Both the position numbers and the translations under genes were made by a program. A stretch of DNA of 64,000 nucleotides, taken from contig NZ_JADEVO010000025.1 of assembly GCF_017114825.1 (NCBI RefSeq), positions 1 to 64,000 on the forward strand, given 5' to 3'. The notes under the pieces were generated by a model that worked only from the letters and a program-made list of their open reading frames with translations, made no database searches and was not told the origin of the DNA. Positions 1 to 7,626 of the stretch are shown piece by piece. The first letter of the stretch is position 1, and every line of letters begins with the position of its first letter. The stretch is from Pseudomonas gregormendelii (GTDB lineage Bacteria > Pseudomonadota > Gammaproteobacteria > Pseudomonadales > Pseudomonadaceae).

Positions 1-543
1 ACCGCCCGCCGCACCAGCGACCGCCATCAGAATATCGACAGTAGTGCGCAGCCAGCCGGGAATCTCGTCATCTACCGGCAGGTAGCGGTGGGTGCCGCCG
101 CCGATGAGCACGTTATCCGAACCGCTGGAGATCGTTGCGCCGCAGGTGATCTTGTCGCCCTTTCGGGCCGCTGCAGTGCCGTTGATGAAAACGTTGGTCG
201 AACCCTCTGCGACCTGCACCGGACCTGGATGCTTGTCGCAGGCGCCAATGCTTTTTTCGACATGGGCAGCCTTGCGACTGTTAACAAATACGTTGTCCGA
301 CGCAATGACGATGGTGCCGGAGGGCGAGGAAAAACTACTGCCTATTTTCTCTCCCAAAGAGGTCAGCAGGCTACCTCCGACGCCTGCGGCCAGACCCGCC
401 AAAAGCGCCACACCAAACCCACAGGTGAACGTCGCGATAGCGACCGTGGCAATCAATGCAATCCCGAGCGCGGCCCCAATCAGGAACCCGCCCAGGGCAC
501 TGGTGTGGCTTATTTCATCGCCAAACCTTGCGGCTTCGAACAT
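1..543 (-). CDS. prePAAR/PAAR-domain T6SS effector, 5' part (truncated by window edge)
   Basis: The reading frame begins with ATG at 543 and stays open to base 1, giving the first 181 residues of a longer protein. Residues 4-14 read AARFGDEISHT, which fits the prePAAR motif AARxxDxxxH. A strongly hydrophobic Ala/Gly/Leu segment follows (about residues 18-60), then a PAAR-type domain with GTIVIASDNVFVNS and ISSGSDNVLIGGGTH, and another hydrophobic stretch starts at the edge. In this family PAAR sharpens the VgrG spike and the transmembrane segments are shielded by Eag (DUF1795) chaperones before delivery; the toxin domain is usually C-terminal and here lies outside the window. The start is 5 bases after the stop of the upstream chaperone gene, so the two are co-transcribed. 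The toxic activity cannot be told from this part. Confidence 0.85.
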   Translation of the reverse strand, partial: MFEAARFGDEISHTSALGGFLIGAALGIALIATVAIATFTCGFGVALLAGLAAGVGGSLLTSLGEKIGSSFSSPSGTIVIASDNVFVNSRKAAHVEKSIGACDKHPGPVQVAEGSTNVFINGTAAARKGDKITCGATISSGSDNVLIGGGTHRYLPVDDEIPGWLRTTVDILMAVAGAAGG

Positions 544-548
544 GACCG

Positions 549-1016
549 TTACTCCTGTTCGCTGGAGTCGGTCTTGGTAGCGCCGGGCTGGCGAGGCTGG
601 AAGCTGGCAAGCAGGTCAGCCCAGTTCTGATTCTGCTCACTGCTGAAGTCAGCCTGCGCCGTGGTGGAGAAAATGATTGCGCGGCCCGGCTCGATCAGGA
701 ATGCCGCCTGGCGCTGATAGAACGGGCGACCATCGGTCATGTAATACGCATCGATCTGGATGCCTTCAATCGGCGCAGTGCTGGAAAGCTCCACCGCCTT
801 TTTGCCCAGCAGGGTGTAGCCACGCAGTTTCGATGCGAGCATTTTTACCTGGCGGTCTACGTAGGCCTTGAGCACCTCGGCCGGCAGGAGCATGTCCCTG
901 GAGATGGTGATACTCAGTGGTGCAGGAATGCTCGCCCCCAGCACAAACATGTTTACCGTGCGGTCCTGAAAACCCTGCGGCAACGCGATGCTGCCTTCCT
1001 GCAATTCATAATCCAT
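549..1016 (-). CDS. DUF1795 (Eag-type) T6SS effector chaperone, proximal to the PAAR gene
   Basis: A 155-residue soluble protein without signal peptide or membrane segment. The N-terminus (YELQEGSIALPQGFQDRTVN) and the later TLLGKKAVEL, GIQIDAYYMTDGRPFYQRQA and GRAIIFSTTAQADF segments match the DUF1795/DcrB-like fold used by EagR/EagT chaperones. These proteins bind the prePAAR motif and transmembrane helices of effectors and help load them on VgrG. It sits 5 bases upstream of the prePAAR effector gene and 35 bases downstream of a second DUF1795-like gene, so it most likely serves that effector. The start at 1016 follows a GGAA-type ribosome site. Confidence in the family is good; partner specificity is inferred from position. 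Confidence 0.82.
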   Translation of the reverse strand: MDYELQEGSIALPQGFQDRTVNMFVLGASIPAPLSITISRDMLLPAEVLKAYVDRQVKMLASKLRGYTLLGKKAVELSSTAPIEGIQIDAYYMTDGRPFYQRQAAFLIEPGRAIIFSTTAQADFSSEQNQNWADLLASFQPRQPGATKTDSSEQE

Positions 1017-1051
1017 GTGATGTAAATTCCTGAAATCGAAAAAATTAGGTA

Positions 1052-1633
1052 TCAGCGGGCCGCGAGGCCTTCGAGCATGCTGTCGAAATCAACCAGCCAT
1101 AGACTCAGCGCAGGCTTGGTCGGATCAATCACGCACGAAATATTCAGCCATTGCACTTCGTCACGCCCGGCGACAGGAACGATGGCGCCCACCAGACGTC
1201 CGTGGCGTTCGGCGTGACCGGTCTTGAAGTGAAAATCCACGCACTTGGCGGCATTGCCTGCCAGGCTGTACTCGCGCTGACGGATGATGCGCAGCTGCGG
1301 ATAAATCGTGTGGAACGACTGCACGGAGCCGTCAAAAAGATTTTCAAGATTCTGGCCCTGCGCCACATCGCGACGATTGATCGTCAGGATGATTGGCTCG
1401 CCTTCGTGCTCGATGGTTGTCTGAATATCGCGGAAGTTGAAACCCGATGGAAATGCCAGATTGAACCCGCCGAAGTTGAAGCTGCTCGGCGCGTCTTGCA
1501 GGGCAACCACAGGTACAGGTTCTGCCTCGGCCTCTGCTTCGACTATCGGTGCATTCTGCTGTTCAAGACGAGCCGCTTCCTCCAGCGCAATGCGCTTGGC
1601 AGAAATTCGGTCATAGAGGCTGGTTCTGGTCAT
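1052..1633 (-). CDS. Second DUF1795-like T6SS adaptor/chaperone
   Basis: A 193-residue protein. Residues 1-45 form a charged, Glu/Ala-rich leader; the rest (FNLAFPSGFNFRDIQTTIE, ILTINRRDVAQGQNL, YPQLRIIRQREYSLAG, AAKCVDFHFKTG, VQWLNISCVID) resembles a DcrB/DUF1795 fold. It lies 12 bases after vgrG and before the other chaperone, so the order is vgrG-chaperone-chaperone-prePAAR effector. ATG at 1633 was chosen because GGGA lies about 9 bases upstream; a GTG at 1639 is also in frame. It may pair with the same effector (one chaperone per transmembrane region) or act as a VgrG/PAAR adaptor. The family call is weaker than for the neighbouring 155-residue protein. Confidence 0.65.
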   Translation of the reverse strand: MTRTSLYDRISAKRIALEEAARLEQQNAPIVEAEAEAEPVPVVALQDAPSSFNFGGFNLAFPSGFNFRDIQTTIEHEGEPIILTINRRDVAQGQNLENLFDGSVQSFHTIYPQLRIIRQREYSLAGNAAKCVDFHFKTGHAERHGRLVGAIVPVAGRDEVQWLNISCVIDPTKPALSLWLVDFDSMLEGLAAR

Positions 1634-1645
1634 TGGCACGATTCC

Positions 1646-3499
1646 CTAGTCATTGATCCGAACCTCGGAGCCGGTGATTTGGGTGGTGTCCGTGCTGGTA
1701 GTGGTGATCGTCTTGCCTCTGATCTCAATGCCGGCCGGAGTTAGCGTGATGCTGCTTTCTCCGACCTGCAAAATAATGTGCTCCTTGGCACTCACCTGAA
1801 TGAACTGGTTATCGACCTGAATCGTCAGCGAGCCTTCCTGGACATTCATCACCGTGTCTTTCTTGATCGTCTCGGTATGCGTGCCACCCACCGTGATCGT
1901 GCGATTGCTGCCGACACTGTGGGTCTCATCGACCTCGATCTCGGTGTCCATGTTGCGCTCGGCGTGCATGATGACCTGCTCGGCGCCGGCCTTGTCTTCA
2001 AAGCGAAAGAAGTTCGCCGTGCCGCCGTCGCCTTTCATCGACCGCGTCAAAAACCCGCTCTGCGTCTTGTTCGCCGGCAACGACCAGGGCGGCGTGTTCT
2101 TGCTGTTGTACAAACTGCCCATGATCAACGGCCGATCAGGATTGCCGTCGAGGAACACCACCACCACTTCATCGCCAACACGGGGAATGAGGATGCTGCC
2201 GAAGCCACCGCTGGCGCCGGATTGGGCGACGCGCACCCAGCAGGAGCTTTTGTCGTTGAACTCGCCGTAGCGGTCCCAGTGGAACTGCACTTTCACGCGG
2301 CCCATTTCGTCAGTGTAGATTTCTTCGCCGGGCGGGCCGACGATGATGGCGGTCTGAGGACCACTGATCAACGCACGCGGGGTGCTCATCGGTGGTTTAA
2401 ATGGAATTTTACGCCTAATGCAAATGAACTGGTTTTGGTAAAACGCTTCTCCTCCACCGGTATAGTTATTACGTCCAAAGTGCTTCACGCTCAATATCAG
2501 AAACTGCCGATCTTCTACCGGGCCGGTATCGTGATCATAGTGCTGAGTCAATTCGAAGTAGTAACCTGGCTGCATTGCACGACAATTACTTTTACCTTGA
2601 AATGTTTTTCCTTGTACTTCCATCGCCTCCAAGCGATTGCGCGCGATTTGCTGTCCGTGCTCAGGATCTGAGTAGCCATACAGCCCTTCGTATTCAAAAA
2701 CCTCGTATTGTCCTACGTCACCTTGCTTGGCAATGGTTTCGAGCTGCACTTGGTTTGAGAAGTTAGGCTGTTTGTAATCGAACGACTTCAACGAAAGTCG
2801 GGTGGAATGAAATGTACGCTGGGAAGACCATTCAGTAATCGAGTCAAACTCTTCGGTTACGGAGGCCGTATGAAAACGGATAGACGGCTGACCCGGTAGC
2901 GGTCCAAAGTTAAGACTTTCGTCAAAAATAACCATGCAGTGGTTATCTGCGCTGTGTTCGAAATTAAAAAACAAACCTTCCTGCTGCAATAACCTTAATA
3001 CAAAATTAAGATCCGACTCCTGATATTGAGTGCAGTAGCTGACGGGTTTCAGAGGACGACTCAACCTGAATTCGTAACTCGCGAGACTGAGGTAATAGGC
3101 AAAAACCTCTTTTATAATCTCTTCCACGGTTTTGTCTTGAAATATACGCGAATCACGGCGTCTACTTAAAATCCACAGCCATGGAACAACCTTGGCTACG
3201 TAATTGGCAACACCACCGTTAGCACCAACGTGATTAAAATGCGAACAATGCCCACTGATTACTTTTTTTCCGCCATCGGCCAATGTAATTTCCATGGAAA
3301 CTTTCTTGCCGATCAGCTTTTTAAGCTCGATGGTCGCATCGCTGGACAAGAGCTGTAATTCGTACTCAAAAAGAATAGAAAGCCCTTCTTCGCCGGCAAA
3401 ACTCTCGAGGATCAATTCCTGCTCGGGAGGCAACGGAGAGTCGAAGGTGATGAGGCGATTATTCTGGGCCGTAATTTGGCCGATGAGGTCCGATATCAT
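1646..3499 (-). CDS. vgrG: VgrG / TssI spike protein
   Basis: A 617-residue protein forming the trimeric spike at the tip of the T6SS Hcp tube. The N-terminal two thirds are gp27-like (FEYELQLLSS near residue 40, QYQESDLNFVLRLLQQEG near 165). From about residue 370 comes the gp5-like OB domain (FLDGNPDRPLIMGSLYN) and the repeated C-terminal beta-helix (HAERNMDTEIEVDETHSVG). It ends at the standard needle without an extra effector domain, so cargo must travel through the PAAR protein or adaptors. The frame extends upstream to 3673, but ATG 3499 has an AGG about 8 bases ahead and starts at the usual VgrG N-terminus (MISDLIGQITAQNNRLI). The gp27-like half is visibly poorer in G+C than the gp5 half (see findings). 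The gene diverges from the effector gene at 3688. Confidence 0.95.
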   Translation of the reverse strand: MISDLIGQITAQNNRLITFDSPLPPEQELILESFAGEEGLSILFEYELQLLSSDATIELKKLIGKKVSMEITLADGGKKVISGHCSHFNHVGANGGVANYVAKVVPWLWILSRRRDSRIFQDKTVEEIIKEVFAYYLSLASYEFRLSRPLKPVSYCTQYQESDLNFVLRLLQQEGLFFNFEHSADNHCMVIFDESLNFGPLPGQPSIRFHTASVTEEFDSITEWSSQRTFHSTRLSLKSFDYKQPNFSNQVQLETIAKQGDVGQYEVFEYEGLYGYSDPEHGQQIARNRLEAMEVQGKTFQGKSNCRAMQPGYYFELTQHYDHDTGPVEDRQFLILSVKHFGRNNYTGGGEAFYQNQFICIRRKIPFKPPMSTPRALISGPQTAIIVGPPGEEIYTDEMGRVKVQFHWDRYGEFNDKSSCWVRVAQSGASGGFGSILIPRVGDEVVVVFLDGNPDRPLIMGSLYNSKNTPPWSLPANKTQSGFLTRSMKGDGGTANFFRFEDKAGAEQVIMHAERNMDTEIEVDETHSVGSNRTITVGGTHTETIKKDTVMNVQEGSLTIQVDNQFIQVSAKEHIILQVGESSITLTPAGIEIRGKTITTTSTDTTQITGSEVRIND

Positions 3500-3687
3500 T
3501 CGCTGCATCCTGCAAAAATTTAGCCTGAAGCCCGCGATGGAAACCTCTTGAAAGTTCTTTGTCAAGGTACCGATACACTGGCGTGTAGTGGCACTTAGCC
3601 TGTTTGATTTTATCTTGCCCTCGGTGCACCCTGCTGCACGAGCGCTTGCCACGCCGGGCAAGGGGACATGCAAACAGGGAGTTCGCC

Positions 3688-4698
3688 ATGAGTTTGAGTG
3701 ACACGCAACTCAACCAACTGGATCAGGAAATGGACGCTAATCAGCGTGAAATGGTCGTGCTTAGCCTGGACGATGCCAACGCGATGATGGCCGAACGAAA
3801 TGGCTCATCCAGCCCAGGCACTCAACCAATGCAAATTTGCGCTAGAACGAATCCTGGCATGCTTGATGGCCTCTGGGGTGGCACCCAATCCATTTACAAC
3901 TCGAGCGTACACTCTTTCGTCAACACTACGTGGGGAGTGCCCACAGCGCTGGGCGCCTACGATGCCTACAACATCAGTCGCTTGCTCAGCGACATAGGTG
4001 GGTTCGGAACTAAAATTCGAATTTCGGTAAAAAATGGCAAACAATATTTGATATTGACTGGATACCCGGGACTAAGGAACCGCTTGAAGGGGACCCGCTA
4101 TGGTATTCGCAATGCGCAATTGGTGGAAATGGGAATAGGAAAATACGGCATACGGGGCTCCTCAATATCAGGATTTAAACTTTCATGTTATGTAGCGGTT
4201 GGCGTTGAAGCATTGGAATGGATATTTAACGACGAGGCAGTATTAACAGATCTTTTCGCGGGCGTTGGCGTTGAGTTAATTAAAGCGGGGATTGCATCGG
4301 CGATTGGATATGCAGCCGCCTTGGCTGCAGGTGCATTAATCACTACAGCTGCACTCCCAGCAATATTCGGCGCTATTGTAATATTTGCCATCGGCATTGG
4401 CCTCAATGAATTGGACAACAAATACAACATAAAGAATAGCGTAAAATCAGGAATGCGTTACGCAGTGGCCAACATACAATATCTACATGAGCAAGCGACC
4501 AAGATCACTACCAAGGACTTGCAGCTATACACTGAAGACGTTGCTGCCAGCATCATTCATGAGCTCATAGATCAGGCTTATGATGAAACCAAATCTTGGA
4601 TTCTCCGAAAAATCCAACCAGGCGAATTCCCACTTCCCAGTTGGCCGAAAGCTCCGGGAATGCCGGACTTATCAAAATTTAAAATACCTAATTTCTAG
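3688..4698 (+). CDS. Putative membrane-active T6SS effector with central hydrophobic domain
   Basis: A 336-residue protein with no signal peptide. The first ~110 residues are hydrophilic; then come ISVKNGKQYLILTGYPGLRN and LKGTRYGIRN, followed by a hydrophobic Ala/Gly-rich block (about residues 205-250, AAALAAGALITTAALPAIFG) and GIGLNELDNKYNIK. A soluble protein carrying a long hydrophobic hairpin late in the chain is the general plan of colicin-like pore-forming toxins, and similar proteins occur near vgrG genes; this family placement is from memory. The gene is divergent from vgrG and is followed after 7 bases by a membrane protein that could be its immunity factor. The start is ATG 3688, with AGGGAG 8 bases upstream, rather than the longer frame from 3604. 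Base composition is lower in GC than the T6SS core. Confidence 0.6.
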   Translation: MSLSDTQLNQLDQEMDANQREMVVLSLDDANAMMAERNGSSSPGTQPMQICARTNPGMLDGLWGGTQSIYNSSVHSFVNTTWGVPTALGAYDAYNISRLLSDIGGFGTKIRISVKNGKQYLILTGYPGLRNRLKGTRYGIRNAQLVEMGIGKYGIRGSSISGFKLSCYVAVGVEALEWIFNDEAVLTDLFAGVGVELIKAGIASAIGYAAALAAGALITTAALPAIFGAIVIFAIGIGLNELDNKYNIKNSVKSGMRYAVANIQYLHEQATKITTKDLQLYTEDVAASIIHELIDQAYDETKSWILRKIQPGEFPLPSWPKAPGMPDLSKFKIPNF

Positions 4699-4705
4699 GC
4701 GCCAT

Positions 4706-5263
4706 ATGAAAAAGAATACTGGCATGCCATTACACTCCACCTCTCCTCTGTTTTTCAGACTGGGCGCTCTGGCTTTCGTACTGTTCGCAATCATGATCGG
4801 TACGTTTTCTATGTATTGGCTCTGGGCACACGTTGTACCCATATACGGACGTATTTACCGAAACGCTCCAGTTGTAGAAACCCCCTATTTAGCTTTCTGC
4901 TTACTCATGGCACCACCTGCCATTCTAGTCGCCGTCATCGGGGCCTCCGTTGCTGCGTGGACTGGAAAAAAATTTGACCCTTCAAACAATTCTTTTTTGC
5001 ATCGTTTCCAAACGCTAATGTTATACCTCTCCGTAAAGACACTTATTTACATCGTGCCCGCCACTATGATTTTGACCACGATTATTTTGCTTTACCGAGA
5101 CTACACTCCGTGCCCAAAGCTTCTAATATCTGGATCGGCTTGGCAGCTGTTTTGGGTCAACCACGAAAACGCATGTTTTAAACCCACTCGCTACATCAAC
5201 GATAACTGGCCTTGCAAAATGATCGGCGATCAGGAAGTGTGTATTCAGGTAGACGGCAGATGA
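4706..5263 (+). CDS. Probable inner-membrane immunity protein for the upstream effector
   Basis: A 185-residue membrane protein with three clear hydrophobic segments: about residues 15-37 (FRLGALAFVLFAIMIGTFSM), 58-82 (LAFCLLMAPPAILVAVIGAS) and 105-130. A C-terminal extramembrane part holds four cysteines (CPKLL, NACFKP, WPCKMI, EVCIQV), likely periplasmic disulfides. The architecture recalls DUF1240-like immunity proteins that protect against toxins acting on the inner membrane; the exact family is unproven. ATG 4706 lies 7 bases after the effector stop, consistent with a bicistronic toxin-immunity unit, and its stop overlaps the next start (ATGA). GC is low relative to the core operon. Confidence 0.6.
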   Translation: MKKNTGMPLHSTSPLFFRLGALAFVLFAIMIGTFSMYWLWAHVVPIYGRIYRNAPVVETPYLAFCLLMAPPAILVAVIGASVAAWTGKKFDPSNNSFLHRFQTLMLYLSVKTLIYIVPATMILTTIILLYRDYTPCPKLLISGSAWQLFWVNHENACFKPTRYINDNWPCKMIGDQEVCIQVDGR

Positions 5264-5604
5264 ATGGCGCCAGTGAGAGTGTCAAACTACTGAAAGAAGA
5301 GACACAGAGGCTACGGGCAGCCATTGACGCGCTGAAAGCAAAAGAGCCTGCCGCCGCAAAACTGGCCGTGGAGCTGGAACCGTTGCTGATCCAGGCGGAA
5401 CGTGGTCAGATTCGGGCTCCAATGGAGTGGAGGGACATCCCCGGACGTTACCTGTTCACGGAAGAAGGCTTGCAGCAGTACGCCGAGCTCGAGCATGCCT
5501 TCGCCGAGTTCAAAATCGAACTCACCGGCGGACAATCACCGACGCTGCGTCGACTCAAGGCGCAGATGGAAGAGAAGAAGAACAGCGGCTTGAAGCCTGA
5601 CTGA
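5260..5604 (+). CDS. Hypothetical coiled-coil cytosolic protein in the effector-immunity locus
   Basis: A 114-residue hydrophilic protein starting at the ATG that overlaps the previous stop (ATGA), so it is translated from the same message. Residues 5-50 form a charged Leu/Ala/Glu heptad pattern likely to be a coiled coil; the centre has MEWRDIPGRYLFTEEGLQQY and the tail is Lys/Glu-rich. There is no signal peptide or membrane segment. I do not recognise the family. Tight coupling to the effector and immunity genes suggests a role in that module (adaptor, second immunity protein or regulator), but nothing in the sequence decides among these. GC is higher than in the immunity gene before it. 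Confidence 0.6.
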   Translation: MNGASESVKLLKEETQRLRAAIDALKAKEPAAAKLAVELEPLLIQAERGQIRAPMEWRDIPGRYLFTEEGLQQYAELEHAFAEFKIELTGGQSPTLRRLKAQMEEKKNSGLKPD

Positions 5605-5694
5605 CAACAGCGCAAACGCGTCACCAAGGAAGATCAATCAGCATGTGCGGCTGTCAATTTTGCAGCCGCAACCACACATCAGGGAGAGATCAGT

Positions 5695-6099
5695 TTGAAG
5701 CAATCCTGTTTCCGCCATGGCCCTTTGGCCTTCATCGCTGCAATGATTTTCACGACGCCCCTGTACGCAGAGGATGCGGAAAAAATACTCGCCGAGGTTG
5801 TTAATCAGCAGCAGCAACAGTTACCGATCATGCTCGACTTAGCCACACGCATCGACAACATCACGTACGCAGATCGAACCGTCCATTATAAATTGACGCT
5901 GTCGGGGTACGAAGGTCGCCCCGGTGAACAAGCTTATTATCAAAGCTATCTGGCCCAACAAATAAACAAATCCCTGTGCAGCCAAACCGCGTATTTGTTG
6001 ATTCTGGCTTTAGGCAACAAAATCACTTACCAATACAATAGCGCTGATTTAAAAAACATCGCCGAAGTCACGTTAGCACCGGGTGATTGCAAAAGTTAA
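5695..6099 (+). CDS. Small exported protein, unassigned, TTG start
   Basis: A 134-residue protein starting at TTG 5695, supported by AGGGAG 8 bases upstream; no ATG fits. Residues 1-25 are a typical Sec signal peptide (FIAAMIFTTPLYAEDAE) with likely cleavage after YAE or LYA. The mature part has a polar QQQQQLP stretch, two cysteines (SLCSQT and GDCKS) that could pair, and a beta-rich region (DRTVHYKLTLSGYEG, KITYQYNSADLKNI). The location behind an effector/immunity operon and the export signal would suit a periplasmic immunity protein; this is inference only. No domain recognised. Confidence 0.6.
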   Translation: MKQSCFRHGPLAFIAAMIFTTPLYAEDAEKILAEVVNQQQQQLPIMLDLATRIDNITYADRTVHYKLTLSGYEGRPGEQAYYQSYLAQQINKSLCSQTAYLLILALGNKITYQYNSADLKNIAEVTLAPGDCKS

Positions 6100-6105
6100 C
6101 GATGA

Positions 6106-6330
6106 GCACAACATATCAACGCTCGGCTCCAGAGCGGGAGTGCTATTCAGCCACTTGAGCCTACTGAAGTTTTCGTTAGCAAGGTCGCGCCAACGGTAGT
6201 ATTGGGGCATAGAATCACAAGAATGGGAGAGGTGGATCAGTATCTAGTGCCTGATCGGCGAGAGCGGTCCGCAGCAAAGCTCATTGGCGAAATCGAAAAC
6301 CAGGAATTACCATGGATATTCTGGCGTTAA
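6106..6330 (+). pseudogene. Open 3'-terminal coding fragment, possible decayed effector C-terminus
   Basis: The frame is open for 74 codons after a TGA at 6103 and ends at TAA 6328, but has no usable start before ATG 6223. The translation ends KLIGEIENQELPWIFWR and includes VVLGHRITRMGEVDQYLVPD. It looks like the end of a larger protein whose beginning was lost, overlapping the start of a frameshifted small gene in the way toxin genes often overlap immunity genes. No family recognised. Confidence 0.3.
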
Positions 6331-6591
6331 GGGCTAGCGGATCAACCTATCCACCTTCCTCATCCCGTCATAGAGACCCTTCAACACAACGACAGGCTCT
6401 TGATTCTGGTTGGTCCCGCACCCGATGTGATTTTCAACAGAAACGTCTTCGCACTGTCGATACACGGCGAACTGCTCTGGCAAACCGAAGAAAGCCCCCA
6501 TGGCACGCAAGTCGATAAACCGTACGTGAATCTCTACTGCGACAAAAACGGGACAGTAATCGCCGGTAACTGGAATGGCGTCAGCTACTGA
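6312..6591 (+). pseudogene. Frameshifted small gene, immunity-like, about 92 codons if repaired
   Basis: ATG 6312 has AGGA 6 bases upstream and begins MDILAL. One extra base around 6328-6330 throws the frame off; removing it joins MDILAL to LADQPIHLPHPVIETLQ and then to the open frame ending at TGA 6591 (FNRNVFALSIHGELLWQT, PYVNLYCDKNGTVIAGNW). The joined product resembles small single-domain proteins of polymorphic-toxin immunity loci that share an NVF/LS.dGelLWQ core and end in NWNG; this resemblance is from memory. The C-terminus (NGVSY) looks short for that family, so it may also be truncated. Alternatively a TTG at 6400 could start a 63-residue product. Confidence 0.45.
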
Positions 6592-6594
6592 TCA

Positions 6595-6705
6595 ATGGTG
6601 GTAGTCGCCGTTGGATTCGTTGCAGGTTTGGCAGTGCAGCGGGCCATGGTTAAATTCGGGGTAGATAATGTGATTGGCAACGCGTTAAAGATCGAGAATC
6701 CATAA
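6595..6705 (+). CDS. 36-codon ORF, possible remnant or leader ending at the next start
   Basis: ATG 6595 to TAA 6703-6705 encodes a 36-residue hydrophobic-then-polar peptide (VVVAVGFVAGLAVQRAMVKF, then GVDNVIGNALKIENP). Its last base is the A of the next gene's ATG (TAATG), a coupling typical of operons. No ribosome site is visible before ATG 6595, so it may be the end of a decayed larger gene. Confidence 0.3.
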   Translation: MVVVAVGFVAGLAVQRAMVKFGVDNVIGNALKIENP

Positions 6706-7433
6706 TGATTGACTCAGATAAGCTCAAAAAATTTACGTGGTTTTTATTCGGTTTTTTTGTTTTATTGTTCGCCTTTGGTCATTCTGGGTTTAGGTATTTT
6801 TGGCCTGTTTATTTCGTGGTGTCTTTATCTGCATTTATGTGGACCTTGTATCTTGTCTATGCGTGCGAAAAATTTACTCTGTATATGACTTCGATACTAA
6901 TTACGGTCGTAAGCGTCTTCTGTTTGTTCGCCTCCACCTCGGCCTATTTGGTTGCTGCCAGGTTCTGGGGTAAGACAAGTATTGCTGCCCTTATGATGTG
7001 GCCTGTTCCAATAGGGATCGTGACATTGACGTATTTGGTCCTGGCAAATGGCAAATCGTCATTTCATCCATTCGAATATGATGGAATCAAGGTCCAGCCA
7101 CGCCCGCAAAACAAGCAAAAAACATCGGCCGCATATAGCCCTCTTTTGGTGGCCGGCGCAACCACCTTGGCGGCAAGTATTTTTACTAAAACAGCCGGCT
7201 TCCTCACTACCGGTATGGTTGTCCTGTTTGGGATGCTAGCTGTTTCCGTCACAATATTATTCTACGCACGCCACATAATCAGAGGCCTGCGCACCCTCCG
7301 CATCCAAGAAAAAACCATGCCCATCCCCTACACCTTCATGCAAATCGACGAAATTCGCGAAGCGCGCAGTCGTTGGTGGTTGAGCAGATTGTTCAAGTGG
7401 GTCGCTTCCTGTCGCAAGCAGTCGGGCCCCTGA
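6705..7433 (+). CDS. Polytopic membrane protein of unknown function in the effector locus
   Basis: A 242-residue protein with about six hydrophobic segments: residues 10-27, 31-50, 60-85, 93-110, then a pair around 145-190 after a hydrophilic loop (YDGIKVQPRPQNKQKTSA). The C-terminal ~50 residues are cytosolic and basic (EARSRWWLSRLFKWVASCRK). The AT-rich first third and Phe-rich first helices (FLFGFFVLLFAFG) differ from the surrounding chromosome. It may be an immunity protein for a membrane-targeting toxin or part of an effector-export unit; no family recognised. Start ATG 6705 overlaps the stop of the short ORF before it, and GAGA lies about 8 bases upstream. Confidence 0.6.
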   Translation: MIDSDKLKKFTWFLFGFFVLLFAFGHSGFRYFWPVYFVVSLSAFMWTLYLVYACEKFTLYMTSILITVVSVFCLFASTSAYLVAARFWGKTSIAALMMWPVPIGIVTLTYLVLANGKSSFHPFEYDGIKVQPRPQNKQKTSAAYSPLLVAGATTLAASIFTKTAGFLTTGMVVLFGMLAVSVTILFYARHIIRGLRTLRIQEKTMPIPYTFMQIDEIREARSRWWLSRLFKWVASCRKQSGP

Positions 7434-7470
7434 TTTTCGATGATCACTACGTGCAGGCCGCTCAAGCCTG

Positions 7471-7626
7471 ATGACGTGTTACCGGGACGCCATCAAGGGC
7501 TTTTCGGAAGACCACTGGCCTGGGGTAGAGATAAACTTTTTCGACTTTAGCGTCGGTTCGCATCATGAGCTGCTGGCTCCGGAGGGCATCGGTAGCACAG
7601 CACCCGGGATCATCTGGCCGCTATGA
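7471..7626 (+). CDS. 51-codon ORF, possible gene remnant
   Basis: ATG 7471 to TGA 7626 encodes a 51-residue peptide (middle DHWPGVEINFFDFSVGSHHE, ending TAPGIIWPL). Amino-acid usage looks protein-like, but no ribosome site precedes the ATG and the length suggests a leftover C-terminal part of a larger gene in this decaying effector locus. No family recognised. Confidence 0.25.
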   Translation: MTCYRDAIKGFSEDHWPGVEINFFDFSVGSHHELLAPEGIGSTAPGIIWPL

